Shown one piece after another: positions 10,621 to 21,135 of a stretch of 43,492 nucleotides of DNA. Both the position numbers and the translations under genes were made by a program. The stretch comes from Chara braunii (lineage: Eukaryota; Streptophyta; Charophyceae; Charales; Characeae), in contig BFEA01000356.1 of the NCBI GenBank assembly GCA_003427395.1, positions 791,563 to 835,054 of the forward strand. The letters run 5' to 3'. The notes beneath the pieces were generated by a model. That model saw only the letters and a list, made by a program, of their open reading frames with translations, ran no database searches and was not told the origin of the DNA. Position 1 is the stretch's first letter. Every line of letters begins with the position of its first letter.

Positions 10621-11999
10621 CTTAGGTTGAGATGCAGAAACAGGTAAGTTGTGTCGTAAACCGACGAATCGGCAACCGACCTATTATCAGTGATAACATA
10701 AGAATGATCTTTCGTAGGATCAGGCCGAACAAGTCGAGCCTTGAATCAGATTCACAGACCTGCATCACATTCCAGGCCAAAACGGACCAGACTATGTTTT
10801 TAAGGAGAACATGCTCCATATCGAGGCCTAACTCCTCTACTAACCTTTTCCCCACCTTCTCTTAACAGATACTAGAAATTACGAACAATTTTTGCAGAGT
10901 CTCCACTAGACAGGGCGAATTGCCAAATTTTGCCTAACAGAAAATAATCCAGCTCTCTAAGTTCTACAAAATTTCGGCAGCGCTCCCCGTAGGAAAAGTT
11001 CCTTTGCAGAATTTATACGAGTAAAAAAATTACTAACTCTTTCAGATTGGTGGAAATTTCGGCAGCGCTTCCCGTAGAAACAGGAGGCTGCCAAGATTTA
11101 TACAAAGTCGAAAACAGAAAGACAAAGTAAATTTATACTTGAGACTAATTCTTGACACTTGCTTGGCAGTTAGAACTGGAGATTGGTTATACGATTCCAT
11201 TTCAGAGGATGGTATGATGAGTTATTCCCAATTCGGACTTCAAGCAGGGTCAGTCCTATCTTTATCCCAAACTTCCCTTACATCATCCATCTCATCTACC
11301 TAAAGCTCCAGCACTCGGCGAGCATCGAAATGCAGATAACCCATCAAAAAGACGCCCCAGAGTGAGAGCCCGCAAGCATGCATAAGCAAACATCTCTCAC
11401 AATCCCACATCAGTTTGGTCCAAGTAGTTCGTTAAACCTCTCAGTTTCTTTCCCTTTTATATCCCCCTTTCCTATGGCATATGATCAGACTCACCCTAAT
11501 TAAAAGGTATACCTGACCTGCCTAAATAACAGATAAGATACACACATCTGGACTGCCCTAACCCTAGGGTGTGCCCAACACAACATGAACTGTATACATA
11601 AAGCATACGACCATACCACCATAACCTTAGGGTACGTCTGACTTCTGCCTAACTGACAACATGAAGCATAGGACTGGCTGCCCTAGCCCTAGGGTGTGCC
11701 CGGGCTGCTTTAAACAAATTTACATATGGCGTAACATTAGACCATCCCTACCCAGGGGTAGGCCTAATTTGCCTGAACATAAGTACAGACGTCAAAAAGT
11801 TGGACCGCCCTAACCCTAGGGTACGTCAAACTTACTTCACATTAACGACAAAAGCATATCGCTAGGCCGCCCTAACCCTAGGGTACGCCTTGTTAGCCAT
11901 AACAGTTTAAGTTACATAAGGCAATGTGATCAGGCTGCCCTAACCCTAGGGTGTGGCTGATATGCATGAACAAATATAAATGACGAAATGTTGGACCGC
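10621..11999 (+). mobile_element. TGTCGAG-family element H, proximal part (5'-truncated)
   Basis: Starts abruptly next to the reverse transcriptase fragment with a block (GTCGTAAACCGACGAATCGG, then an AACCGAC and TTATCAGTGATAA phrase) that matches, in inverse orientation, 17800-17900 of copy R. It continues with two GGCAGCG-core units (about 10975 and 11057) and then the CCCTAACCCTAGGG array. It is interrupted at 11999 by copy R and resumes at 19849. The 5' module and promoter of this copy are absent from the window. Confidence 0.75.
11560..11999 (+). repeat. CCGCCCTAACCCTAGGGTACG-type core array (left part)
   Basis: Cores at about 11564, 11625, 11681, 11746, 11809, 11872 and 11938, spaced about 56-66 bp, with diverged linkers. 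The core joins telomere-like CCCTAACCC to a palindromic ACCCTAGGGT. The array is cut by element R after ACCGC at 11995-11999 and continues at 19848. The unit at 11809-11872 and the first unit after the insert share linker sequence (CATATCGCTAGG). Confidence 0.88.
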
Positions 12000-12017
12000 T
12001 CTCAGTGCGAGTACCCT

Positions 12018-12460
12018 GACAAGGGTACCCGCCCTAGCTTTTGCAAGTGACAAAAAGTAGGTTTAAAAAGCCTAAGTGTGCCTCGCGAGTCGCGACTAAG
12101 TCGGTTGGGTTACACTAATAGGATGGTTGAATAGGACAGAGCGTGAGTGGGCGCGCAGTCTTAAGGCGCGTGTGTGATTTTTCCCCTCCTTGATCATGTC
12201 GCAGGCATAGATGTCCGGTTTGGGTTTGATTGCCGAGTGATCTAAACAATTAAAAGGTTTGGCCATTGTGTTGCCGCAAATGGCTGGTAGTAGGTTCGGC
12301 GTGTGTTGTGGCCACGGCGTAGTCGGGGCTAGCCGGCGGGGACGCCTAGTGGAGATGGGCTGATTGCAGGTAGAAATATGGCTGAGGCATTTTTTAGCAC
12401 CGGCGTTACACGGCTTTATACAGAATCTCGCACGGGTTGATACCAGGCTTGGGCTTAGCC
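12018..12460 (-). other. 3' terminal region of element R
   Basis: On the minus strand this region aligns with 24400-25160 of element H. Shared phrases include CTATAGGGCTAAGCCCAAGC, CCCACTCAC(g/c)CTCT and the terminal hairpin. No reading frame is conserved. The terminal hairpin (12011-12028) has a 7-bp stem, GTACCCT/AGGGTAC, with a 4-base loop, 11 bases before the element end. Confidence 0.6.
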
Positions 12461-14519
12461 CTATAGGTTACGGTACCGGACTTACACGGCGGAGATACGG
12501 GGATCGAGGCTGGCATACGACAACAAGGGAGCGGCGGAGCAGCACGAGGGAAACTGATGGGTTGAGGGCCCAAGGGGGGGGCTATTCCCATCAGTTTTCT
12601 TTGTTCCTCTTTCTTTTTATCGGCGCAGCGACGGGCCCGCCGCATGGGACTGGCGAGGGGCCCGTAGTCCCCACTCCTCAGTTTATGACTTTGCTGTTTT
12701 ATTTTTTTTTATATATATATACCGACTTTTATATTTGTAAGTTTTTTTTTTTTTTTTACTTTCTTGCTAATAGTCACTGTGGGGCCTAGCTTAGTAGGTA
12801 CAATAGTGGACTATTGGAGTATAGACCCGCATCCAAGTCCAGGTGAGAGGGCGTTACCAGGCACTCTGGATTGCCTAGGGGCACTCAGGCCGCGATAGTG
12901 CCTCAGGGCACCACTGCGGCTGAAGTCCGTCGGGACATCCATTAGAATTGGACCGATACATAGGAGATTGGTATGATCCCAACGTAGGGCTGGAAGGGGA
13001 GAGTATAAGGCGAGATGCAGCGCCTGACCCGTCAATAGTTCTGGCGTAAGCTGTGCGGAAGCGCTGATGAAGCGACTCGCGGAGGAGGTCTGCAGAGCGC
13101 GGTGTTGGAGTCGGGCGGAGCGATAGCGGATGGGCAGGCTGGTGTTGTCGGGCGAGCCATTGTGTCGGGGCACGGTCGGTTGAGGGAGGTGAGCGCACAG
13201 TGAAGGACGTCGAGGGTCGGGGCCGAGCGGAGAGATACGAGTGAACCTAGATGGGAGGGGGTGACGGATGCAGGCGGAAGTATTGGTGGTAAGAACGGCT
13301 ATGGAGAGGAAGCAAAAGCCATAGCCCGCCCGTTTCTTGGTAGGATGAGGCAGGGAAGAGCTTGATACGGGGGTTTTGAACGGGGGCGAGTCCGTTGGGA
13401 GTGGTAGAATAGCGAAAGGATTAGTATCGCGAAAGTTTGTAAGAAAAACGGTGCGAGGAGCCATGGCGGGCGCAAAAGCAGACGAGGGAGGGAGTGCATG
13501 GATGGCCCAACTCTCGACGGAATCGGGCGATTGGAAGTGACAGATCAGGGTCTTCGGGACAGGGCGACCTCGATCTTGAGGTTAGTATGACTGTTAGTCT
13601 AGTGGATTAGGAGTTAGGAAGAAGACGGTGTGCGCAGGAGACAGAGGAAAGAGGTAACGAACGGGGAGTGTTCATCTCTGAGCGGATTTAGACGAGGAGA
13701 TTCGTAGTCGAGGCTTTGAGAGTGGGCGAACTCAGATCCGGTGTTAAGATTAGAAGAAAGTTGGTGACGAGGGAGTTAATAGAAAGTGAAGGGGAGGAGG
13801 GGATGAATCCAACCGCGTTTTGCGGACAGATTCATTCAATACTGCATATCCTGTTGGAGTAAGTAGCGGGCGGACAACTGCGAGTTAGAGGCTTACATGT
13901 AGGCCGTGCGTTCTTCTATCAAAATATCAATGGCAGAGGCGAGGTAGCCCAGCTGGCTATCGAAGTCGCTCCAGGTTCTGCTGAGCGGAGCAGCGCTGAA
14001 TAAAGGACCAGGTAGGAAAAAACTCGTCGGGAAGGTGGTCTGCTGCTCGTCCCAACGAGAGGCAGAAGGTAAAAAACAGGCTGTAGGAGTTGAGGGCTCG
14101 TCTGTGATTGGGTCGCAGCCTACTCCCGTGGGGCGTCGCCGTGAAGGAGTGTCATCGTAAAGGAAAGCCATCATAGCCGTGTCACGAGGAGGCAACGTGT
14201 CTTGCCAGCTTTTACTGCCCCTGGCCGAAGGATCTGATGTCGCAGACTGATAAGGCGCTAAGGAGTGGTTGAGTTGTGAGGGACGGGGAGTGTAACAAAC
14301 AGCGGCAGGGGAGCCTACCTGCTGGCTGGAAGGCCATTCACCTGCGGTGCTAGGAAAGAGAAAGGGGACTAGTCTGGTGGCTAGAGCATTCGATTGAGCG
14401 GAGAGGCCAGGCTACTTGGTATTGTAATGGGTTTTCGCTGTCGTTTTGCCATCCACAGAATGTGCTCTTCTTGCGTGCTCTGCGGGGTTGCGGATGCCTT
14501 GTGCCTAGCTCTGCAGTTA
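12461..14519. other. Non-coding interior of element R
   Basis: Contains an AT tract (12690-12760) and G/A-rich sequence. Open frames on the minus strand at 12811-13464 have Ser/Pro/Arg-rich low-complexity translations that are not conserved in the homologous part of H (about 23200-24230), whereas the DNA is recognisably similar. For example, the phrase around 12925-12960 corresponds to 24085-24110. I therefore do not call a gene here. Confidence 0.5.
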
Positions 14520-15280
14520 TCAGCCTGATAGGCCGTTCGTCATGTTCTCTGCTATATTGCCGCTGATTACTCCGACTGTGTGGTTGCTACGGCAGCTGCT
14601 GTATTGGTTGCAGATCGTTGTGGCTGTTGCGGGGTTCACTGAGGGCCGGATACAGTTGCGAGGCATAGCCGTTGGTGTGGGGATGCAGGAAAGTATCTCC
14701 GGGGATTTCAGAACTATCAAACTGTCGATTTTTGTGCTACTAGTTGCTGTCTGGTTACTGTGCTTGGCACGTATCTTACCATACCCCACCGCTATATGAA
14801 GCGGGTGTATCTGGTACCAGCTTGCTGGTTGCTGTACCGTCGCTGAACGACTGTGTGAACTGGCATATGCCCGCTGCACTGTGCACTGTTGTGCCTTGTT
14901 GTCTTGCTGTGGTTGCGGGTCTACTACTGCGGTCGTGGGGTTTATTACTGACTGATGGGTTACAGTGTCTTCACCAATTTTATTCACTTCATACCTGCTG
15001 CTCAAGCAAGCTACCGTGCTTCTGCTGGTTGTGCGCGAACTGCTGTTGTGTACTGTGTGCCGACTGCTGCTGCTGGCCACTGCTGTCGAGCTTGTTGACT
15101 GCGTTGCGTATTGCTGTTGGCTGCTGCTGGCCGCACGATCTGCTGCTGCATATTGATGCACATGGCTGCTGGCTGCGGCCTGCTGCCAATAACTGTTGCG
15201 GGTTGTTGTTGATCAGCGCTGGAAACTGCTGCTGTTGAAGACTATTGTTGTTGATGTTGATCAGCGCAGAGAACTACTAC
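14520..15280. repeat. CAG/CTG-rich low-complexity stretch of element R
   Basis: Many CTG/TTG triplets on this strand give a Gln/Ser/Thr-rich open frame on the minus strand. The counterpart in H (21360-22300) is CAA/CAG-rich on the plus strand but its frames are broken. The stretch 42640-42690 in D is similarly CAG-rich. I read it as a compositional feature of the family, not a protein. Confidence 0.6.
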
Positions 15281-15479
15281 TGCTGGTAACTACCGCGGTT
15301 ATTGAGGACTGCCGTTAAGTATTTGTTGCTGCCTCCAAAGATTGTTACAGGCTGTTGGGCGGCTGCGATTGGGCTTAGAGGAGTGACTGAGCTTGGGAAA
15401 GGGGGAGGTTAGTGGTGCGATTTGGGAGGTCGTCAGGGGGTTGACTTCGGCAGTTTGACCCCAAAAGGTAACCAAGCTG

Positions 15480-15765
15480 ATACATTGGCTGCCATTGCGG
15501 GGCCCTCAGGCGACTGAAGATAACAAGGCCCTCTCTCGCGAGTCTGAGTGTGCCCTCCTTGGATCTGAGAGTCTCAAACTTTTCTCTATCTGCCCTTCTA
15601 ACTCTAAGTCTAGTCTATTGGTTACGAGAGGAAGGCGGCAGGCGGAATTGCAACCAATAGGTCCGCACCAAGACTCTGTGGGGAGTCAGCCCACCGATTG
15701 CGGGAGCTCTGCCGGAACCTAGGCGAGGTTCTGGAGGCAGGGAACCATCAGGTAATCCATCTCTA
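15480..15765 (-). repeat. Conserved f module, copy in R
   Basis: Inverse orientation relative to 3640-3925 and 20880-21135, with shared phrases such as CGGCAGGCGGAATTGCAACC. It lies between the AAACTTATGG array and the CAG-rich stretch, the same relative place as in L. Confidence 0.85.
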
Positions 15766-16009
15766 TCTGTACAACCCACTACACCCATGTTTGCCTACTC
15801 CCCATGTAGCTTCATTGACGTATGCATGCCTGTCCCTATGATTGATACTTTCTCATCAGGATATAATCAGACTAAGTAAAGGAATGTATGTATAATGTCA
15901 GTTTCAGCTTCTTTGTCTAACTGAAAGCAGATTGTGGGGTTGCATCTGGGGGAAGGGTGGAAGAAAGGTTGTATTGCATGAAGTTTGACTGGGTCAATAA
16001 AAGGCTGGT

Positions 16010-16740
16010 CCAATTCTATAAGTTTGTGAAGGCCCAGTGCTATGTTTTATTTTGGATTGCCTGGAGGACCATACATATTCCATAAGTTTGGGTGGTCTGG
16101 TTGCTCTGACTGTGAGGGTTGACTGTGGTTGACTTTTTCAGGGGCCGAGCATGTTCCATAAGTTTGGATGCCTTGGTCGCCTTGTTTACTTTGGGTTTTT
16201 GACAGTTTCTTTAGTCCTTGAACGAGGAGGTCTGAGCATGTTTCATAAGTTTGGGTGACTCAACCTCTTCCTGGTTTGGCTTTTCGGAGAAATGAACCAG
16301 GTTGAGGACCAAGACATGTTCCATAAGTTTGGGTGGTCTTGGTCCAACGCCTCGCACATGCTGGAACCAGAAGGTTATAACTTGGTTATACTTTATTATT
16401 ATATTATCTATGAACAGGTTAGTCAGACAGGGTTCCATAAGTTTGAGTGGTCTGACTATAGTTTACCACCAACTTCAGAAAGTACAAATTAAGAATAAAA
16501 CTTGTGGTACGAAGGGGCAGACTGAGTCTTGAGCTGAAGATGATCGACTCAGTTATATGCTACCTCAAAAGATTAAGTGCAGACAATTATATAAATTTTG
16601 GATACTTAAAAAGTTTAGGGCGACTAGGGTGGCTTAGTCAGAAACCCAAAGAAGAGAAAAGTTATTGTGCTCTGTGTTTGCGTATACTTCATGGTTGGGC
16701 TAGACATGTTCCATAAGTTTGGGTGGTCTAGCCTTATGCC
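16010..16740 (-). repeat. Array of seven AAACTTATGGAAC cores in element R
   Basis: Cores seen on this strand as TTCCATAAGTTTGGGTGG. AAGTTT starts lie at 16020, 16084, 16160, 16247, 16325, 16439 and 16715. Spacing matches that of the array in L read backwards. Linkers between cores align with L only weakly. Confidence 0.9.
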
Positions 16741-17029
16741 CTAGGTAAGTTGGGTATAAAGGGATAAATCATTGGAAGACTATGAACTATTGTTTGCTAA
16801 ATTGACTTGGGGATGGTGAGAGCACTTACCTTTGTGGGTTGGTCTGCATGTGATTGAATGATGTCACTACTTAGTCTGAGTTTCAGTTGATAGGTAGTTG
16901 CTTTAGTTGCTCGCCACGTGCTAGAGCCATAGAAGTTAGTTTCAATTCCTGCATTTTCTGAGCTGAGATGTTTTTACTTAGATCAATTTCTGCATTTTTT
17001 GGGATCTTTTATCTATACTAGTCTTGTAC
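16741..17029 (-). other. Linker between two arrays in element R
   Basis: Matches 2590-2770 of L in inverse orientation: AGGTAGTTGCTTTAG, a CTGAGTTTCAGTTTGA-like phrase and the CCCTTATACCCA block. No other feature. Confidence 0.6.
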
Positions 17030-17590
17030 AAATCTTAGTAAGTCACTTTCTCTAAGGGAAGCGCTGCTGAAATTTCTACAAAACCAACGAGTTAGTCAAA
17101 ACTTTGTCTTCTTCAGGATCCAGTCTTCTGGGTTCTTTTGACTTAGTAAGAATTTAGGAAGCCTCCTTTTGTAAAAGAAGTGCTGCCTAAATTTTTACTT
17201 ATTAAGGGAGTTAGACAAAATTGGGCCTGGAAGAGTCAAAACCATTTCAGATTCTAATCTTAGCTTTGTATAAATCTTGGAATGACACTTTTTTTACGGG
17301 AACCGCTGCCAGAATTTCTACAAATCTAAGGAGTTAGTTAAAATTTTGTCTTAACAGAACTCAAATTTTATATTTGAGTTCATATATGACTTAGTATAAA
17401 TCTGGAAAGTCTTTCGTTCTAAAGGAAGTGCTGCCTAAATTTTTGTTAAATCAGGGAATTGGACAAATTTTGACATTCTAGAATCCAAAAGTTTGATTTT
17501 TGGGCTAGTATAAATTCTGCGATGACACTTTTCATACGGGAAGCACTGCCAAATTTTTTTGAGTTTAGAGGAGTTAGACTATATCTAACA
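17030..17590 (-). repeat. GGCAGCG-core tandem array, five units of about 120 bp
   Basis: On the minus strand each unit carries AATTT(C/A)(G/T)GGCAG(C)(G/A)CTTCCC(G/T)(T)A, then a TTTATAC phrase. On this strand the cores lie at about 17059, 17178, 17298, 17421 and 17537, each followed by GAGTTAGNC. One unit is present in L (2415), two in H (10975, 11057) and about four shorter ones in D (42290-42480), so copy number varies between elements. Confidence 0.85.
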
Positions 17591-18220
17591 GGTGGCAATT
17601 CTGGGAGATCCACTCCGTGTAGGGGAGATTATGCCAAGGTCTACCTTCGCTTTGGCACCTGCCTAGAAGTAGGTTTTGACGTAGTTAATTAGGGCGACTT
17701 AAGTGAGATCGTGATATGGAGGTTATTCTCCATGAACTTATAAACTTAGCTGGGGGATTGGCCTGTCTTGTGTTTTAGGATTTGGACTAGATTCAACTTT
17801 AATCCCTCGAGGATCACCTTCTGTTATCATTGATAACAAGTCGGTTGCCAATTCGTCGATTTACGACTCAATTCCAACTCGCTCTCCATACTCAACCTAA
17901 AAAGGTTTTTGCCCTGGTGAGTTTTATTGTTTTATTAAGGTTTCACCCGGACTTTTATTGAATGACCATTTAACAAACGTACTGAGTATTTAATTATAGT
18001 TGGTTGGCTGGAGGTTGGAGCTTGCATGGCTAAAGCGAGGGGTATGAGTACAGAGAGTGGTTGGGGTTGACTCCGTGTAATGCGTGGACTTGTTGGACTT
18101 TTGATGTGATTGCATGTATGTTCTGTGGTTCGGATTTTGGATTTGACTGTCTGCGATCACACGTATACATATGGTTGTGAGGAGCCCCGTTGTGATTTTG
18201 AGAAGTGATCGTCACATACT
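17591..18220 (-). other. Interior block of element R shared with H and L
   Basis: Holds the TTATCATTGATAA hairpin block that H retains at 10640-10720. At 18100-18225 it holds the GTGACGATCACTTCTC / CGCAGACAGTC block that L retains at 2310-2390. About 400 bp here are absent from L. No frame is conserved. Confidence 0.55.
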
Positions 18221-18227
18221 TATGCCC

Positions 18228-18230
18228 TTG

Positions 18231-18265
<35 letters not shown>

Positions 18266-18268
18266 ACC
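18228..18268. repeat. (TA)n(TG)n microsatellite
   Basis: A TATATA run passing directly into a TG run inside element R; L has a short TATATATGTATAT counterpart at 2355. Confidence 0.9.
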
Positions 18269-18669
18269 TATGTTGGAAGTTCGCATGGCCCAAGAGATAA
18301 GCATATTGAGGGTTAAATATGGGCTGAGGCAGGCAGCAAACCCCTTCCTCTTGATTGTATACTTTTTCTGATTTCTTAGTCGGACGTTGGTCCTGGGCCG
18401 GGATTCAAGGTCCTTGTCCAGGACATCCCAAGCCCTAGGCTCCGCAGAGGAGGAGCCTTCCCTCGCGCAGAGCCTATCTGCTCTGCCCACCGAGACACCC
18501 AACCCTAAGGGCAGAAATATCGCGGCAGCCGAGCGGCATGTCGTTCAGCCATTCAATATCGTGAAGGTCAACCCCTCACGATACATTCCTTCAGCAATTC
18601 AATATCGCGAGGCCGAGACTGCGATTACCGCGTATGACTAACATCGCTGGTTGGTATAGGACAAACCTG

Positions 18670-18712
18670 CAGTCGTGCAACTTTATAACAAAGTCTTGCG
18701 CGCGACGTTTCG
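18670..18712 (-). promoter_or_regulatory. Second TATA-type module of element R
   Basis: The minus strand reads TCGCGCGCAAGACTTTG, TTATAAAG, then GCACGACTGCAGG. It resembles the module at 19225-19265 and that of L. It lies about 550 bp downstream of the first, with the hairpin cluster between them. A duplicated promoter is the simplest reading. Confidence 0.45.
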
Positions 18713-18841
18713 TCGTCCAAGTGTCTGGAGTTATGGGATCAAAAGACTCGTACACATGCATGAGTGTTCAGCATCGGTGTAGGCCGTGGTGCCAACCAAA
18801 AGAAAAAAGGGGGTACCCAAATTTGCGATTTCGGGGTCGGG

Positions 18842-19172
18842 AGGCCTTCGGCCTATATTTGCTTTTTAGGATTATTACGGTTGGACCTTGTAGTCTGTGG
18901 CAGCCATCAAAGTCAAACCCCTTGACTTTTTTCAGGCCCTAGATGATGGAGCTGGTCTCCAGGACGATAAGAGACAAGTACCACCACAGGTATGAACCTG
19001 TGTACCACCCACTCTCCGCAAGGTGCAGAAGATGGTGTGGTTTTCAACCGCACTTGGCGGTTGTCCAGCGTCGAGAGATTAACCCTCAAGGCGCGTGTCA
19101 TCGGACACTTGAGTGTCGAATGCGGTTCTCGAGATTAGCGAGGACCGCATGAGTATGGGTACTGCATAGTAC
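18842..19172. repeat. Hairpin cluster inside element R
   Basis: Perfect or near-perfect inverted repeats occur at 18842-18854 (AGGCC stem), 18909-18929 (AAAGTCAA), 18985-19002 (CACAGGT), 19045-19063 (CAACCGC), 19104-19117 (GACACT), 19120-19150 (ATGCGGT then CTCG, with matching single-base internal mismatches) and 19159-19172 (GTAC). Stem sequences are unrelated to each other. The stretch is absent at the corresponding point of L (about 1950). Confidence 0.85.
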
Positions 19173-19224
19173 GCCATCACTGCAACCGCTTGCGTACGCT
19201 TGCATCGCGAATCGATAAAAGTTA

Positions 19225-19265
19225 GCCCTACGTCCGTGCGTTCTTATACCAAGTCTCGCGCGCGA
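19225..19265 (-). promoter_or_regulatory. First TATA-type module of element R
   Basis: The minus strand reads GTCGCGCGCGAGACTTGG, TATAAGAA, then GCACGGACGTAGG. Closely matches 1805-1845 of L, including the upstream ATCGGATAGG phrase. Confidence 0.5.
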
Positions 19266-19399
19266 CACCTATCCGATTCCGCATTGGAAAACTATGGCAA
19301 GGCTACCGAGAGACTAGGAGCGTTGTCGCGTTGGTTATGTTGTATCGTTTCGTGTGTAAGTTGTGTGGGCGTTTTATTTTTATATTCCTTCTAGTGGTG

Positions 19400-19848
19400 T
19401 GCGCGTGGCGTATGGGATACGTCCTAGTCGACCGGCGACGAGTCGCGCTTGGGACCTTAGCCCCCCAAGATGTCGGTTCGCGTGCGGGTCCGATAGAGGC
19501 GTAGTACCGCCCGTACTCCCTATGCGACAGCGAACGAGAAACGCCCTCGGCTGGTCCACCTCTGCGATTGCAACTGATCAACTTTCGTACGGTGGACTGG
19601 TAGCTCGGCGGGGATACGCCCACCGAAGGGAGGTGACAGCTCCCGTAAGGTGGAGGTAAGTCGTGCCTCACGTTGGCCCTATCCTGTCGTAGGGGCTCGC
19701 AAGAGGTATGGCTAGCGCACTCGGCCGGAGCGGCTTTGCGAAAGCTCCATGTATGTATCGCGACGAGGATTAAATGGCAACTCCTGCGTGACGCAGCCGG
19801 GAGGGTCCCGCGCTGCCCTTGAGTAGTGCCGGACCGATGCGCTCGACA
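19400..19848 (-). other. Conserved 5' module of element R
   Basis: About 450 bp aligning with 1315-1660 (L) and 38694-39150 (D). Invariant phrases on the minus strand include TGTCGAGCGCAT, TCACGCAGGAGT, CCCCTACGACAGGA and GGTCGACTAGGA. Frames differ between copies (stop codons in D), so the conservation is at DNA or RNA level. A stem-loop GGGAG/CTCCC with a 7-base loop is seen at about 19630. Confidence 0.8.
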
Positions 19849-20600
19849 CCGCCCTAACCCTAGGGTACGTCTGACTCACATTACATTAATGACAAAGGCA
19901 TATCGCTAGGCCGCCCTAACCCTAGGGTACGCCTAGTTAGCCATAACAACAGCCAATATAAAACGAATACTTGTACAAACTTTAATGTTTCTTCTTCTCT
20001 TGTTAGGCAGTCGATCGAACATTCCCAAAATAATGGAACTTCCGATTCTGCCTGATGCTTAGAAGGAAAAATAAAAACAAATTTGTACTAACTCTCTGCT
20101 CCTTAATGTTATCATGAGCATACGACTGAACCGCCCTAACCCTAGAGTACGTTCAGTCTGCCCAGTTACCTTCTTTTTATTCTTCATTTACTTCATTTTC
20201 TTCTTCTGTTCTACTTGACTTACTGACTGGTTTTCCCTACCCAGGGTGCCCGGTCTGTCAAAAGTATAAATTCAATAAATATATATATCAAAATTTATAC
20301 TCTGGTTGGTCAGTTAATTCATGGGTTATGGCTAAGCCGCCCTAACCCTGGGGTACGCTTAGTCTTATGCCTTTGTCCCCCTCAGAAGAAAACACGCCCT
20401 CAGACTCATTAAAAGAAACACCAAAAATTTGAGCCTTCCCTACCCAGGGTGTCCGTCCTCCTGTTCAGAAACCCTAAAAAAAGACAGCGATTGATCCATC
20501 CTACCCAGGGTAGGACAATTCATAAGAGGGTCATTCGCACAACCCAACAAACATTAATAAAACATAGCACTGAGCCCACATCTACCCAGAGGGGCTCAAA
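19849..20600 (+). repeat. CCCTAACCCTAGGG-type core array (right part)
   Basis: Cores at about 19853, 19915, 20134, 20237, 20340, 20438, 20500 and 20581. Later units degrade to CCCTACCCAGGG. It continues the array at 11560-11999. Confidence 0.85.
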
Positions 20601-20879
20601 CTGGGGTTTACCCGATCGAACACATGCACAACACCTTCATCCCGCTTTCCCCCATTTTTTCTTTTCTAAATTCAAACAGATTAAGTATCTGACTTTCACA
20701 TATAATTCATTCCTTTCAGTTCACAATGGTTCAAGAAATAAAGTACAAAGTTACTACAAACAATGTAAAGTTAAAAATAAATAGTCTTTATCAAAATCTT
20801 AGTTAGAAAAAGGTAGTAGATTTAAGGGAATACGGGATCACACGAGTAAAGCGAGATTATACCTAAGTGTTCCTTGCCT

Positions 20880-21135
20880 TAAGAACCCCGCCTGCGCTCC
20901 GGCAAAGCTCCCACAATCGGTGGGTGGACCTCCCACAAGGTCTTGATGCGGTCCTACGGGTTGCAATCCCGCCTGCTGCCTTCCTCTCTGAACCAGTCAG
21001 ACTAAACTTAGAGTAAGAAAAGCAGAAGGAGGGGTTTCAGACCCTCGAGATACAAGAGAGGGACAAACTCAACTCACAGGAGAGAGCCTTGCTATCTTCA
21101 ATCTCCTGAGGGCCCCGCAATGGTGGCCAATAAAC
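20880..21135 (+). repeat. Conserved f module, copy in H
   Basis: Plus-strand copy with GGTTGCAATCCCGCCTGCTG and CTCGAGATACAAGAGAGG, closely matching 3690-3900. It follows the CCCTAACCC array here but the AAACTTATGG array in L and R, so the second array is an exchangeable cassette. Confidence 0.85.

Larger units (their letters stand above)
12000..19848 (-). mobile_element. TGTCGAG-family element R, apparently complete, inserted in H
   Basis: The minus strand reads TGTCGAGCGCAT at its 5' end (19848) and ...CACTGAGA at its 3' end (12000). ACCGC is present on both sides (11995-11999 and 19848-19852) and the interrupted CCCTAACCCTAGGG array resumes in register, which supports a transposition event with a 4-5 bp target duplication; the exact end is ambiguous by one base. 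Read 5' to 3' on the minus strand the order is: conserved 5' module, TATA module, a hairpin-rich insert, second TATA module, TG microsatellite, GGCAGCG array, AAACTTATGG array, f module, CAG/CTG-rich stretch, then a region shared with the end of H. The ends do not repeat each other, so it is not a short-LTR element. Either a very long solo LTR (about 7.85 kb) or an unclassified non-autonomous element would fit. Confidence 0.72.

Noticed and set aside
12811-13464. A 217-codon Pro/Ser/Arg-rich minus-strand frame
   Set aside because: The homologous DNA in H (about 23.2-24.2 kb) does not keep the frame, and composition is not protein-like.
14360-14425. Possible tRNA start (GGTGGCTAGAGCATTCG)
   Set aside because: No B box or T arm downstream and no cloverleaf can be drawn.
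14520-15161. A 213-codon Gln/Ser/Thr-rich minus-strand frame
   Set aside because: Low-complexity CTG-rich DNA of element R; the homologous stretch of H has no matching frame.
19303-19671. A 122-codon frame in the 5' module that partly matches a frame in L
   Set aside because: The match follows from DNA similarity; the L copy shifts frame and the D copy has stops.
19590-19680. tRNA-like arrangement in the 5' module (TAGCTCGGCGG like an A box, and a 5-bp stem with a 7-base loop)
   Set aside because: No B box (GGTTCGANTCC), no D-stem pairing and no acceptor stem.
12000-19848. Element R as a Helitron
   Set aside because: Although a hairpin precedes the 3' end, the end is not CTRR next to T, the 5' end does not sit after A in a TC form, and ACCGC is duplicated at the flanks.
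11560-20600. Interstitial telomere
   Set aside because: CCCTAACCC cores are isolated, each followed by GGG and separated by unrelated linkers.
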